A stretch of 44,218 nucleotides of DNA. It comes from a virus. Shown piece after piece: positions 21,992-29,598 of the stretch; the stretch's first letter is position 1; each line of letters begins with the position of its first letter. Below the pieces are notes generated by a model. That model worked only from the letters and a program-made list of their open reading frames with translations, did not search any database and was not told where the DNA came from. The stretch covers positions 1-44,218 of IMG/VR virus record IMGVR_UViG_3300046714_000157, one strand, 5' to 3'. A program made the translations under genes and the position numbers.

Positions 21992-22222
21992 AGTGTCCGC
22001 GTCGCGACGACGGGCGAGAACGGAGAGGGGCGACCCGATGGACGTTCTCAGGGTAGGGATACCCAACGAGTCGATCGAGACGCGGCGGACCGGGCGCGGG
22101 TGGCGCGTTCGGGGTTCAGGGGGGAGGCATCGGATCGGGGGTCCCGTCGTCGCACGGTCTGCGCGCGACGATGCTCGATCCGACCCTCCTGGACCGAATA
22201 GGGGACCAAGGGAGGGCGCCGG
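21992..22222 (+). ncRNA. Structured intergenic region, possible RNA element
   Basis: This 231-base gap holds a long-range perfect 11-pair stem: GCGACGACGGG (22004-22014) with CCCGTCGTCGC (22143-22153). Inside are GAGAACG/CGTTCTC (about 22015-22049) and a small hairpin GGGTA-GGGA-TACCC (22051-22064). CGGATCG near 22130 can also pair with CGATCCG near 22176, which competes with the outer stem. The open frame crossing it (from 21945) lacks a binding site and is probably not a gene. No tRNA or known riboswitch core is visible. Confidence 0.4.
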
Positions 22223-22567
22223 ATGGAACAATTGACGATGGACGGGGTGGACCCGGTCCGGAACGAGTTGGAAGCGGCCTATCGGCGATGGTTGGAGACG
22301 CATCCGGAGGTCCGGAAGCTGATCGAGCGATTCGCGCTCGAGATGGCGGGAAAACATCGGCGGTTCGGGGTGCGGTTGTTGACGGAGCGGGTCCGGTGGG
22401 AAGTGTTGACGACGTGGGTTGAGGACGAGGACGGGTACAAGATCAATAATAACTTCAACGCGTATCTGGCGCGGGATCTGATTGCGAAGTATCCGGCGCT
22501 GGAGGCGTTGATCGAGACGCGGACGATCCGGATCGATGGGGACGACGCATCAAACGGCGATCAGTAG
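22223..22567 (+). CDS. Conserved phage protein, unknown function
   Basis: A protein of 114 residues with GGAGGGCGCC before its start. It has the order FALEMAGKHRRFGVRLLTERVRWEV, then YKINNNFNAYLARDLIAKYPALEALIETR, a pattern I recall from many phages, where the KhNNNy...yAR..i...P.l...fe.R segment is well kept. The function of that family is not known. Here it follows the structured gap and precedes a run of small genes. Confidence 0.65.
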   Translation: MEQLTMDGVDPVRNELEAAYRRWLETHPEVRKLIERFALEMAGKHRRFGVRLLTERVRWEVLTTWVEDEDGYKINNNFNAYLARDLIAKYPALEALIETRTIRIDGDDASNGDQ

Positions 22568-22580
22568 AAAGGGGGCGGAT

Positions 22581-23111
22581 ATGACGGACGAGAAATCGAA
22601 TGCGCGGGTGGTGGCGGACGCGATGGTGGAGCAGTATGTGGAGGCGTTGCGATGGAGCGCGGAGGCGACGGAGTACGAGAAGCAATTGGTGGTGGGGAAT
22701 CTGCGCGGGTTCTCGATCCTCGTGGAGCAGGCGTTGTCAGCGATGCAGGCGGCGCACGAGGAGGCGCGGCGCGAATGGGGCGCGGCGGGGTTGGGGAAAG
22801 AGCACGATCCGCTCTGGCGGGTGCGCGGCGGGAGTATGACGGAATTGATCTCCGAGATGGGGCGCGGGATCGATCTGCAACACCTCGGCGCGGGGACGGG
22901 CGAGCCTGATGTACTCATTTCGCGGCAGCGGTTGTGGGTGGTGGAGACGTTGGCGACGATCGCGGGGGTGTATCTGCGGAATCTGGTCAATCCCAACGTC
23001 GGGGAGGCGCAGCGCGCGGATCTGGCGGCGGACTATGCGCGGATGTGGTTGACGGAATTGCAGGCGGCGGTGTTGCGGTATGAACGCGGGACGGAGGACG
23101 TGAGGGAATGA
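22581..23111 (+). CDS. Hypothetical helical protein
   Basis: A protein of 176 residues from ATG 22581, with AAAGGGGGCGG before it. It is mostly helix, with acidic and aromatic patches (VADAMVEQYVEALRWSAEATEYEKQ). A loop region with GAGTGEPD in the middle and a last helix (LAADYARMWLTELQAAVLRYERG) are visible. Not recognised. It overlaps the next gene by ATGA. Confidence 0.55.
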   Translation: MTDEKSNARVVADAMVEQYVEALRWSAEATEYEKQLVVGNLRGFSILVEQALSAMQAAHEEARREWGAAGLGKEHDPLWRVRGGSMTELISEMGRGIDLQHLGAGTGEPDVLISRQRLWVVETLATIAGVYLRNLVNPNVGEAQRADLAADYARMWLTELQAAVLRYERGTEDVRE

Positions 23112-23380
23112 CACGGCCATTGACGGCGCTGGAAAAAGCGGCAGAGGCGTCGATCTTGAAGTTACGGACGGACGAGACGCAGAAGTTCGTGGTTCCGTTG
23201 GGGATGAACTGTCAGCAGGACGTACAGGACGCGTTGGAACGGTTGATGTTGCGGGATTGGATTCGGTTGATCGATGTCGCGTTGATTCCGCATCTCGGGC
23301 CGCACGTGTTTCGCGTGTTTCGGGTGATGCCGGAGGCGGAGTTCTGGTTGATCGAATGGGAGAAGGGGCGGGCGCGATGA
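23108..23380 (+). CDS. Hypothetical protein
   Basis: A protein of 90 residues. Its order, helix (LTALEKAAEASILKLR), helix (CQQDVQDALERLMLRDWIRLID), then two strands (HVFRVFRVMPEAEFWLIEWE), is that of a small winged-helix-like fold. DNA binding is possible but no clear recognition helix stands out. ATGA overlaps on both sides place it in a coupled three-gene run. Confidence 0.5.
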   Translation: MTRPLTALEKAAEASILKLRTDETQKFVVPLGMNCQQDVQDALERLMLRDWIRLIDVALIPHLGPHVFRVFRVMPEAEFWLIEWEKGRAR

Positions 23381-23559
23381 AGAGCTATATTCTGGTGGTC
23401 GTCGTGATTTGCAGCGTGGCGTTCGTCGGGCGATTGTTCGGGATCGATGCCACGCTACTCGGGGTGGATCGGTTGGGGCCGTACGGGCGATATGTGGCGG
23501 CGGTGTTCAATGCGGTGTTGGCGGGGTGGGGGATCTATTTGTTGTTCTGTCGCACGTAA
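23377..23559 (+). CDS. Small two-TM membrane protein
   Basis: A protein of 60 residues from ATG 23377. It has an N-terminal hydrophobic helix (YILVVVVICSVAFVGRLFG) and a second one (YVAAVFNAVLAGWGIYLLF) with a short polar loop. It may be an inner-membrane protein made early in infection, for example for superinfection exclusion; nothing in the sequence proves that. It overlaps the previous gene by ATGA. Confidence 0.5.
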   Translation: MKSYILVVVVICSVAFVGRLFGIDATLLGVDRLGPYGRYVAAVFNAVLAGWGIYLLFCRT

Positions 23560-23613
23560 CGGGCGGGCGCGATGAGGGATGGGGCGGGACCATTTAACCA
23601 AGGAGGCATGATC

Positions 23614-23898
23614 ATGGTTCGGACACGGTCGGAAATGGTGGTGATGGCGGGCGATCACAAGATTCACATGGAGGACGTGTTGCAGACCGACGCGGCGTTG
23701 CGCGTCGAGATCCAGACGAAAGATTCCTGCATCGAGGCGCAGGCTATTGAACTGGCGCGCCTCCGCGCGTTGATCGACGAGGTGACGACGAGTCGGGCGC
23801 AGACGGCGAGTCTCGCGACGGAGATCCGCCACGAGAACGCGCGATTGAAGAAAGAGAATCAGATGTTGGAGGAGGCGACATTGGCGCTACGCGCGTGA
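23614..23898 (+). CDS. Coiled-coil protein
   Basis: A protein of 94 residues. ATG 23614 is chosen because AGGAGG at 23601-23606 is well spaced from it; ATG 23608 is too close. From about residue 30 the sequence shows heptad-like spacing: DAALRVEIQTKDSCIEAQAIELARLRALIDEV, then LATEIRHENARLKKENQMLEEATLALR. Such small coiled-coil proteins often serve as scaffolds or partners. The function is unknown. Confidence 0.55.
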   Translation: MVRTRSEMVVMAGDHKIHMEDVLQTDAALRVEIQTKDSCIEAQAIELARLRALIDEVTTSRAQTASLATEIRHENARLKKENQMLEEATLALRA

Positions 23899-23937
23899 CG
23901 CGGGCCACGAGCAAACCACGCGGGAGGAGGTGAGACG

Positions 23938-24375
23938 ATGAGCGGGAACGGCATCGGGGACGGGCCGAAGTTGACGGTGGTCGGGAAAGAGGCGGGGCGC
24001 GCGGAGTTGGAGCGGGCGGAAGCGGCGCGGGCGACGCCGGAATTTATCACGAAGAATGCGATCTTTCAGGGGCAGGTGTCGCATTCACCGGGGGGGCCGA
24101 TTTGGGCGGTGGGGTTCACGCTGCCGGAAGGGATGGCGAAACGGCCGATCAAGGTATTGGTGGAACAGCGGTCGGGGCGGTTTCATTTGTTCGGGGAAGT
24201 GCCGAATCCGGAGTATAAGCAGCCGGACGAGGACGCGGCGTCGAGCGTCGAGTGTGGGCATGTTTGGGCGGAGATCTCCACGCACGGTGATCTGCCGACG
24301 CGGAAGTTTCTGTGCACGGTGTGTAATGCGGTGCGGTGGGAGGGGGCTCGGGCGGTGGATGGTGCGGGGCCATAG
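23938..24375 (+). CDS. Hypothetical protein with Cys/His motif
   Basis: A protein of 145 residues with a strong binding site (AGGAGGTGAG). The middle (IWAVGFTLPEGMAKRPIKVLVEQRSGRFHLFGE) is beta-rich. The last third has C-G-H, then a second knuckle C-T-V-C followed by NAVRWEG, which together could bind zinc. Not recognised. Confidence 0.5.
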   Translation: MSGNGIGDGPKLTVVGKEAGRAELERAEAARATPEFITKNAIFQGQVSHSPGGPIWAVGFTLPEGMAKRPIKVLVEQRSGRFHLFGEVPNPEYKQPDEDAASSVECGHVWAEISTHGDLPTRKFLCTVCNAVRWEGARAVDGAGP

Positions 24376-24441
24376 GTGGCGTAGCGCGCGGTGTTGTTGG
24401 CGAAGTGGGGACGGAAAGGATAGCGGAAGGGGACGCGAGGA

Positions 24442-24936
24442 ATGAAGCCGGAACATAGTCCGTGGGTGACGGTCGCGATGTTGTTTGTGCGGCAAAGATT
24501 CGAAGGGCATCGATACAGTTTTCAGTATGAAACACCACGCGTGAAGGGTGGTCCACGCGGGACTTATATGCGTCCAGATATCTCGGTGTTCAAGGATGGG
24601 CGACTGTGTGCGGTGATTGAGGTGGGCTCGTTGACGTGTCAGGACAAATTGGAATGGTTGCGCCTCGCATTGCCCGGCGTTGAGGTGCTGAGGATCAGAA
24701 AGGAGAAAATGGCGGGCGGGATCATGTGGGGGCTAAAGCGAATGCTGGAGGAATGTCCATCTATTCGAGAGGATTGGGAGGTGGCGTGCCGACAGTTTTC
24801 TGAATTTATAGAGCGGTACGGCGGCGCGGTTCTGTCGGAAGAATATGCTGATGGGCCGGGATCGGAAAGTGTTGGCGATGAAACGGAGGACGGAGACGAT
24901 GGCAAAGAACACGTTTTGGAAAATGTTCGAAAATAA
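24442..24936 (+). CDS. Nuclease-like protein (PD-(D/E)xK-type fold candidate), foreign composition
   Basis: A protein of 164 residues. The segment MRPDISVFKDGRLCAVIEVG has the PD...E shape of the restriction-endonuclease fold: Asp after Pro, a hairpin, then E-V-G, where an active enzyme would have E-x-K. Lys is missing, so it could be inactive or use another residue. Codons differ from the surroundings, with more A- and C-ending codons and lower GC, which suggests a recent arrival. The C-terminus is very acidic (GDETEDGDDGKEH). It overlaps the next gene by 38 bases. Confidence 0.45.
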   Translation: MKPEHSPWVTVAMLFVRQRFEGHRYSFQYETPRVKGGPRGTYMRPDISVFKDGRLCAVIEVGSLTCQDKLEWLRLALPGVEVLRIRKEKMAGGIMWGLKRMLEECPSIREDWEVACRQFSEFIERYGGAVLSEEYADGPGSESVGDETEDGDDGKEHVLENVRK

Positions 24937-25504
24937 ATGTGCACGAGACTTCGGCGGGGCGGGGCGGTTTCCGGCGAATCAGGGCGGGGCGTTGGATTTC
25001 GAGACGCCCTACGCGATCGGGCAGTGCAAGACGATGGTCGCGTTGGTCGAGACGGATCGGACGGAGCGACGGAAGGGAAAGGTGGTCAAGGTGCGGATCG
25101 CGAAGAAAGGGGCGAGTTATCGCGTGATGCAGATCTCCGGATGGTGTCAGGCGGTGTTGGCATGTACGCGTCGGGGAACGGAGCGCGCGGAGAAGTGGCC
25201 GGTGGTCTGCGTGAAGGCGCGGCGCGGGGCGGGGGTCCGGTCGGAGACGTTGTTCTGCTTCTCGGTGACGGCGGCCGAGGAGTGGATGGGGGAGACGCGG
25301 AAGATGATGGGGACGTTTGACGGCGGCGCGAAAGGGGCGACGATCGAGACGTTGACGGCGGCGATCGAGGCGTTGGGGGTGGCGGAGCCGGAGACGTTCG
25401 GGGTGGTGGTGAAGTCCAGGGGGCGGGCGTGCTTCGTCGTGGTGGGGCGGAGCCGGTTCCTTGAGACGTATACGTTCAAAGGGAAGCGGACGAAGGCGGC
25501 GTGA
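24899..25504 (+). CDS. Putative PD-(D/E)xK nuclease, Holliday-junction-resolvase-like
   Basis: A protein of 201 residues from ATG 24899. The N-terminal part has the order of Hjc/VRR-type nucleases: a helix with Glu (WKMFENKCARDFGGAGR), a loop with Gly and Asp (ANQGGALDFETP), and a strand ending Q-C-K (YAIGQCKTM), where E-x-K or Q-x-K is usual. The remainder is beta/alpha and basic. It follows recombination genes and precedes parB, so roles in branch resolution or host DNA attack are plausible. The start is uncertain because the frame is open upstream. Confidence 0.5.
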   Translation: MAKNTFWKMFENKCARDFGGAGRFPANQGGALDFETPYAIGQCKTMVALVETDRTERRKGKVVKVRIAKKGASYRVMQISGWCQAVLACTRRGTERAEKWPVVCVKARRGAGVRSETLFCFSVTAAEEWMGETRKMMGTFDGGAKGATIETLTAAIEALGVAEPETFGVVVKSRGRACFVVVGRSRFLETYTFKGKRTKAA

Positions 25505-25560
25505 GCGTGTGGGGCGGGTGAACTCTTTTTAACCTATCAATGAAGCGGAAAGGGACGACC

Positions 25561-27105
25561 ATGACGGACCAGGAGACGGTGAATCAGGGGCGGGCGGCGA
25601 CGGTCAAGGTGGAGGATTTGGAGGCGGCGCCGTGGAATGCGCGGCGGGCGATCGAGAAGGATGGGATTCAGGAGTTGGCGGCGTCGATCGAGCACGACGG
25701 GTTGTTGCAGCCGTTGGTGGTGCGCGGGCGCGGCGCGGCGTCAGGATATGAGGTGATCTGCGGGGCGCGGCGGTTGGCGGCGGTCCAATTGCTGAACTAT
25801 AAAGAGGTGCGGGTGTGGATCGTGACGGCGGACGATGCGCGCGCGAAGGTGATGAATCTGGCGGAGAATATCCAGCGGGCGAGTCTCACGGCGTTGGAAG
25901 AGGCGGCGGCGTTTCAGAAGTTGGTGGAGGTGGACGGGTTGACGGCGGTGCAGATCGCGGCGGAGATCGGGAAGGCGCACGACGCGACGTATGTCTATCA
26001 ACGACTCCGGTTGATGCAGTTGATTCCGAAGTGGCGGAAGGAATTGGAGGCGCGGCGGATTTCGACGGGCGTCGCGTTACAGATCGGGCGCGTGCCGGCG
26101 GAAGCGCAGGAGGCGTTGGCGGGGCAATATCTGCGTCGAGGGGCGGGCGGGATCGAGGACGATTCCTTGACGGTGCGGGAGGTGCGGGACTGGATTCGGG
26201 GGAACGCGATGTTGGCGTTGAAAGATGCGCCGTGGAGTTTAGCGGACGCGGGGCTCCCTGGCGGCGCGTGCGAAGTCTGCCCGAAGCGGACGGGGGCGGC
26301 GATCGAATTGTTTCCGGATCTGGCGAAGGGGAAGGATAAGGCGGGGGATTTGTGTCTCGATGTCGTGTGCTGGAAAAAGAAAGAGGAGACGCATATTACC
26401 CTGGCGAAAAAGCGCGATCCGAAGTTGATCGAGTTGAAGGGATGGGAAGAGGGCCACGTGTGGAAGGCGTCGGCGGGCGGGACGGCGAAGGGGATCATTA
26501 TGCAGGAGGGATTTCACCAGGAGGCGATGGCGCGGGGGACGATCGTCGCGATCGAGATGATCAAGCGGAACGAGTTGCCGATGGTGGACGGCGCGGGACG
26601 GAAGACGGACGGGAAGACGCTCAGGCAGGAGGCGGAGATCCGGCGGCGGACGGTGCTGGCAGTAGTGAATCACTTATTGATCGAAGGGGCGAGCGTCGAG
26701 GATTGGCGGATGGCGGTGAAGATCCTGGTCGGGCGCATGATGAATGACGATCGGCGGGGGTTGTGTAAGGTGTTGGCGTTGGAGGCGAAGAAAACGGCGT
26801 ATGGCAGTCCGGATTTCGAACGCGCGTTGATCGACTGGGCGGAGGCGAAGCATCGCGGGGATTCGGCTGTCTATCCGGTGTTGGCGGTGGGGTGCGCGAG
26901 TTCGGTGCGGATGGTGGGGAGTAAAGACCCGATCCAGGCGGCGGCGATCCGGATGAAGATCGATACGAAGGCGATCGCGCGCGCGGTGCGGGAGGGGACG
27001 AAGACGCCGACGGTGAAGGGGGGCGAGAAAACGATCAAAAAGGTGCTGATCGTGAAACGTGCGACGGTGGGGAGTAAAGGGACGAGGACGACGAAGACAA
27101 AATGA
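25561..27105 (+). CDS. parB-like: ParB/Spo0J-family protein, long phage form
   Basis: A protein of 514 residues from ATG 25561 (GGAAAGGGACG before it). The N-terminal ParB domain, about 15-110, opens VEDLEAAPWNARR and keeps both CTP-binding motifs: G68-A-R-R71 followed by LAA, and E102-N-I-Q-R106. A helix-turn-helix follows at about 127-155 (LTAVQIAAEIGKAHDATYVYQRLRL). Beyond it are a Cys-rich knuckle region (CEVCPKRTG, then C-L-D-V-V-C) and a helical C-terminus with a Lys-rich end. Such proteins bind parS and slide on DNA as CTP-dependent clamps. A parS-like site lies at 12887. No ParA gene is in the window. Confidence 0.85.
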   Translation: MTDQETVNQGRAATVKVEDLEAAPWNARRAIEKDGIQELAASIEHDGLLQPLVVRGRGAASGYEVICGARRLAAVQLLNYKEVRVWIVTADDARAKVMNLAENIQRASLTALEEAAAFQKLVEVDGLTAVQIAAEIGKAHDATYVYQRLRLMQLIPKWRKELEARRISTGVALQIGRVPAEAQEALAGQYLRRGAGGIEDDSLTVREVRDWIRGNAMLALKDAPWSLADAGLPGGACEVCPKRTGAAIELFPDLAKGKDKAGDLCLDVVCWKKKEETHITLAKKRDPKLIELKGWEEGHVWKASAGGTAKGIIMQEGFHQEAMARGTIVAIEMIKRNELPMVDGAGRKTDGKTLRQEAEIRRRTVLAVVNHLLIEGASVEDWRMAVKILVGRMMNDDRRGLCKVLALEAKKTAYGSPDFERALIDWAEAKHRGDSAVYPVLAVGCASSVRMVGSKDPIQAAAIRMKIDTKAIARAVREGTKTPTVKGGEKTIKKVLIVKRATVGSKGTRTTKTK

Positions 27106-27395
27106 GAGTGGGACCGAAGCAGGCGCGGATGGCGATCGCGCGGGATCTGGCATACGAAGACGCGGGGGATCGCTGTCCGAAAGATGGCGGGTGTTTGGCG
27201 TGGGTGACGGACGAGGAGTTGATCATTCTGCGGTGTATCAACTGCGGCTGGCGGAAGTTTTCGAGGTTGGGGAAGTTGACGGCGGCGATCGCGAAGATCC
27301 ACGCGGAGGCGGAGGCGTCGAAATCGGTGGTCCGGATCGCGTCGATCCATCGGAATCGAGACGAGCAGAAAGGGGGCGACGAATGGGAGATGTAG
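27102..27395 (+). CDS. Small zinc-ribbon protein
   Basis: A protein of 97 residues, coupled to parB by an ATGA overlap. C-P-K-D-G-G-C and C-I-N-C lie about 14 residues apart (DRCPKDGGCLAWVTDEELIILRCINCGW), as in zinc ribbons. A basic helical part follows. The N-terminal region (KQARMAIARDLAYEDAGD) is helical. Function unknown; the coupling to parB suggests they act at the same time. Confidence 0.55.
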   Translation: MRVGPKQARMAIARDLAYEDAGDRCPKDGGCLAWVTDEELIILRCINCGWRKFSRLGKLTAAIAKIHAEAEASKSVVRIASIHRNRDEQKGGDEWEM

Positions 27396-27583
27396 GGGGC
27401 ATGGAACAGAAACGGGTGACGGCGAAGTTCCGGTGTGCGGACGGGCATGAATGGAGCGCGCGCTATCTCACGGCGGCGGAGTTCTATCGCGCGCCGGATC
27501 AGCGTCCAGCGTGTCCGGACTGTGGGAAGGGATGGGTGGGGGCGAATCTGTCGGGACTACAGGGGGAACGGGTGGAACTATGA
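27383..27583 (+). CDS. Small zinc-binding protein
   Basis: A protein of 66 residues. ATG 27383 is chosen because AGGGGG (27371-27376) is well spaced from it; ATG 27401 has its purine run too close. C-A-D-G-H and C-P-D-C-G give a likely four-ligand site. Aromatic residues between them (WSARYLTAAEFYRAP) complete a compact knuckle protein. It overlaps the upstream gene by 13 bases. Confidence 0.5.
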   Translation: MGDVGGMEQKRVTAKFRCADGHEWSARYLTAAEFYRAPDQRPACPDCGKGWVGANLSGLQGERVEL

Positions 27584-27918
27584 AGAACACGAAGGCGCGT
27601 CGGGGAGATCGGAAGCGGGGGAAGCGGAAGCGGACGGTAGTCACATACGACGAATCGGCGTTGACGTTCGTGATCGATCTGGTCAAGGGCGTGCGGGAGT
27701 CGGTGGGGCATCTGATCGGGAAGCGGATGGGCAAGAAAGAGGTAGGGGATCTGATGAACATCGCGGAGATCAATGCGCTGGAGCGGATACGGATGGCGCA
27801 TAGTGGGAAGGCGGTGAAGGTGGGCAACTTCTCCTGGCAACTGATTCAAGCGGTGGCGTGCTGGGAGGCGGTGAGAAGGGACGAGTTAGGGAAGAGTCGG
27901 GCGTTGATGGATGGGTAG
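27580..27918 (+). CDS. Hypothetical basic protein
   Basis: A protein of 112 residues starting at ATG 27580 over the upstream TGA. The N-terminus is very basic (KARRGDRKRGKRKRTVV), as in nucleic-acid-binding tails. A helical domain follows (ESALTFVIDLVKGVRESVGHLIGKRMG, then LIQAVACWEAVRRDEL). No family recognised. It belongs to the coupled run after parB. Confidence 0.5.
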   Translation: MKNTKARRGDRKRGKRKRTVVTYDESALTFVIDLVKGVRESVGHLIGKRMGKKEVGDLMNIAEINALERIRMAHSGKAVKVGNFSWQLIQAVACWEAVRRDELGKSRALMDG

Positions 27919-27937
27919 GGGCGGGGGGGATGGGGAG

Positions 27938-28222
27938 ATGGGGCGTCGGATCGAGATCGTGGTTGAAGTGGAGCGCATGATTGTCTGTGGGAAGGGTGAT
28001 CAGGCGGTCTGGGTGCGGGCGTGGAAGGCGATGAGAGAACAAGGACAAGGATCAAGTGGAGTCTGCGCGCACGCGTGGGTGGCCTGCGAGTATGTACGCG
28101 GGAGCGCGGGCGGATGGTGGTCGCAGTGTGCGAAGTGTCTGAAGATCAAGCATACCCATCCAGGGTGGGGAGGGGTGGGGGTGCGGGAGCGGGAGGGGTA
28201 TGGGGACGAGGGATCGAAATGA
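27938..28222 (+). CDS. Hypothetical protein with Trp/Cys-rich middle
   Basis: A protein of 94 residues from ATG 27938. It starts with a strand (RRIEIVVEVERMIV) and has CAHAWVACEYVRGSAGGWWSQCAKCLKIKHTH in the middle, in effect a zinc-ribbon-like pattern with His and Cys. It ends in a Gly-rich tail. Last gene of the parB run; a 153-base gap follows. Confidence 0.45.
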   Translation: MGRRIEIVVEVERMIVCGKGDQAVWVRAWKAMREQGQGSSGVCAHAWVACEYVRGSAGGWWSQCAKCLKIKHTHPGWGGVGVREREGYGDEGSK

Positions 28223-28375
28223 TCTCAGAGACAAGATGTCCGGAGAAAAGTGAAAGGTACTTAGGCGGGTTGAGGTATGCGGGTCAGGCCGCGTCGCGTT
28301 TCTTGAGTCGGGGCGTACTTTTTTGTTTGGTTGTGCCGATATCTGATACCGGATACTGAGCGGAAAGGGAAGCGG
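28223..28375. other. AT-richer gap before the packaging genes
   Basis: Contains a T-rich stretch ACTTTTTTG (28317-28325) and a GATAC direct repeat (TGATACCGGATACT, about 28344-28357) shortly before the binding site GGAAAGGGAAG. A promoter here is plausible but no -35/-10 pair fits well. Nothing coding is seen. Confidence 0.3.
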
Positions 28376-28936
28376 ATGGCGGTTATATGGGCGACGACGG
28401 TTCCGGCGTTGGCGAAAGTGTTGGGGGTGGCGGAGATTACGGTCAAGCGGGCGCGGGCGGCGGGACAAATTGAACGGACGGCGCGGGGGTTTCATGTGGA
28501 GAAGTGCCGGGCGGCGTTGTTGATCCGGCGGACGCGGGCGAAATCAGGGACGACGACGGCGACGGGGGACGCGGCGGGAGAATTGAGCGCGGAGTATAGC
28601 GAGACGTTAAAGCGGAATGTGGAACAGCGAGAGGAGTTATACGAATGGGACAAGCGGGGACGAAGGGCCAAGGCGTTGATCGCGGAGGTCGAGTTGGCGG
28701 AAAAAAGCAAGCGCGTGTTGCCGATGATTCAGGTCCGAAAGGCGTGGATCGCAAACGAAATGAGTTGGAAAGAAAGCCTCAAAACGATCGGGCGGCAACT
28801 CGGCGGACAGTGGGGCGGAAAGTTAGGAAAAGAGATCGAGGCGGCGGCGCTGAAGTTGTTCAACGAAATGTTTCGACGGATGGCGGGCGATCCGATTCTC
28901 AGCGGGGAGACGAAAGGCCCGGCGACGACGCGGTAG
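28376..28936 (+). CDS. Small terminase subunit candidate (Nu1-like)
   Basis: A protein of 186 residues from ATG 28376 (AAAGGGAAGC before it). It opens with a helix-turn-helix (TVPALAKVLGVAEITVKRARAAG) and a wing (RTARGFHVEKC), as in Nu1-type packaging proteins. A long charged helical part follows (KRNVEQREELYEWDKRGRRAKALIAEVELAEK), and then LKTIGRQLGGQWGGKLGKEIEAAALKLFNEMFRRM, which resembles the end of Nu1-like subunits. It would bind the packaging site and hand DNA to the large subunit at 32575. The 3.6 kb between them is unusual, and the HTH protein at 34599 is a rival. Confidence 0.6.
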   Translation: MAVIWATTVPALAKVLGVAEITVKRARAAGQIERTARGFHVEKCRAALLIRRTRAKSGTTTATGDAAGELSAEYSETLKRNVEQREELYEWDKRGRRAKALIAEVELAEKSKRVLPMIQVRKAWIANEMSWKESLKTIGRQLGGQWGGKLGKEIEAAALKLFNEMFRRMAGDPILSGETKGPATTR

Positions 28937-28938
28937 CG

Positions 28939-29592
28939 TTGCCGTCGTGGGAGAATCGGATTGTCGGGTATGAATCCGTCAAGCCGGATCTGTTGATTGC
29001 GAATCCGTTGAACTGGCGCGTGCATCCGGCGCATCAGCAGGAGTCGATGTTGGCGGTGTTGCGGACGATCGGGTGGGTGGCGCCGGTGACGGTGAATCGA
29101 TCCACGGGGGTGATTATCGATGGGCATCTGCGCGTGGCGTTGGCGATCGAACGCGGGCTTGCCGTGGTGCCGGTGGCCTACGTGGAATTGTCGGAGATCG
29201 AGGAGCGGGAAGTGTTGGCGACGTTCGACGTGATCGGGTCGATGGCGAAGAAAGACGAAGCGAAATATGAGGCGCTCGCAGCGGAGATCGCGCGGGATGA
29301 AGATCTGGATCAGGTGGTGTTGGAAATGATCGAGGAGTCGAATCAGGCGGGGAAGCGGCGGAAGAACGAGACGTTGGTGCCGGAGTGTACGATTTCGGCG
29401 GAATTGCACGAGCGACAAGATTATCTCCTCTTTACGTTTGATAATGAATTTGATTGGCAGGTCGCGTGCGAGCGGTTGGGGGTGCGGAGCGTCGTGAGCG
29501 CGCAGGTCGGGAAATGTTCAGCGGGACGGCGCGGAATTGGGCGGGTGATTCTGGGGAAGACGCTGTTGCAGAAATTGGGCGCGGTGGAGTGA
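28939..29592 (+). CDS. Phage ParB-N-domain (ParB/Srx-like) protein
   Basis: A protein of about 217 residues. The start is uncertain: TTG 28939 lies two bases after the upstream stop, and no ATG or GTG with a good binding site is near. Residues about 15-100 have the ParB/sulfiredoxin-like fold: VKPDLLIANPLNWRVHPAHQQESMLAVLRTIGW, then VTVNRSTGVIIDGHLRVALAIERG, then VPVAYVELSEIEEREVLATFD. This form is common near phage terminase genes and often linked to DNA methyltransferases, but none is here. It lacks the HTH and the ENxQR motif of the protein at 25561, so it is not a partition protein. Confidence 0.6.
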   Translation: MPSWENRIVGYESVKPDLLIANPLNWRVHPAHQQESMLAVLRTIGWVAPVTVNRSTGVIIDGHLRVALAIERGLAVVPVAYVELSEIEEREVLATFDVIGSMAKKDEAKYEALAAEIARDEDLDQVVLEMIEESNQAGKRRKNETLVPECTISAELHERQDYLLFTFDNEFDWQVACERLGVRSVVSAQVGKCSAGRRGIGRVILGKTLLQKLGAVE

Positions 29593-29598
29593 CGGGCG

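Noticed and set aside
22004-22153. tRNA or tmRNA in the structured gap
   Set aside because: No cloverleaf with a T-arm and anticodon arm can be drawn, and no CCA-type acceptor end is seen.
21945-22235. A 96-residue open frame across the structured gap
   Set aside because: It overlaps the end of one gene and the start of the next, has no binding site, and the sequence shows pairing more than codon bias.
28939-29592. Second partition-type ParB
   Set aside because: Only the N-terminal ParB/Srx-like domain is present, without the ENxQR motif or an HTH.
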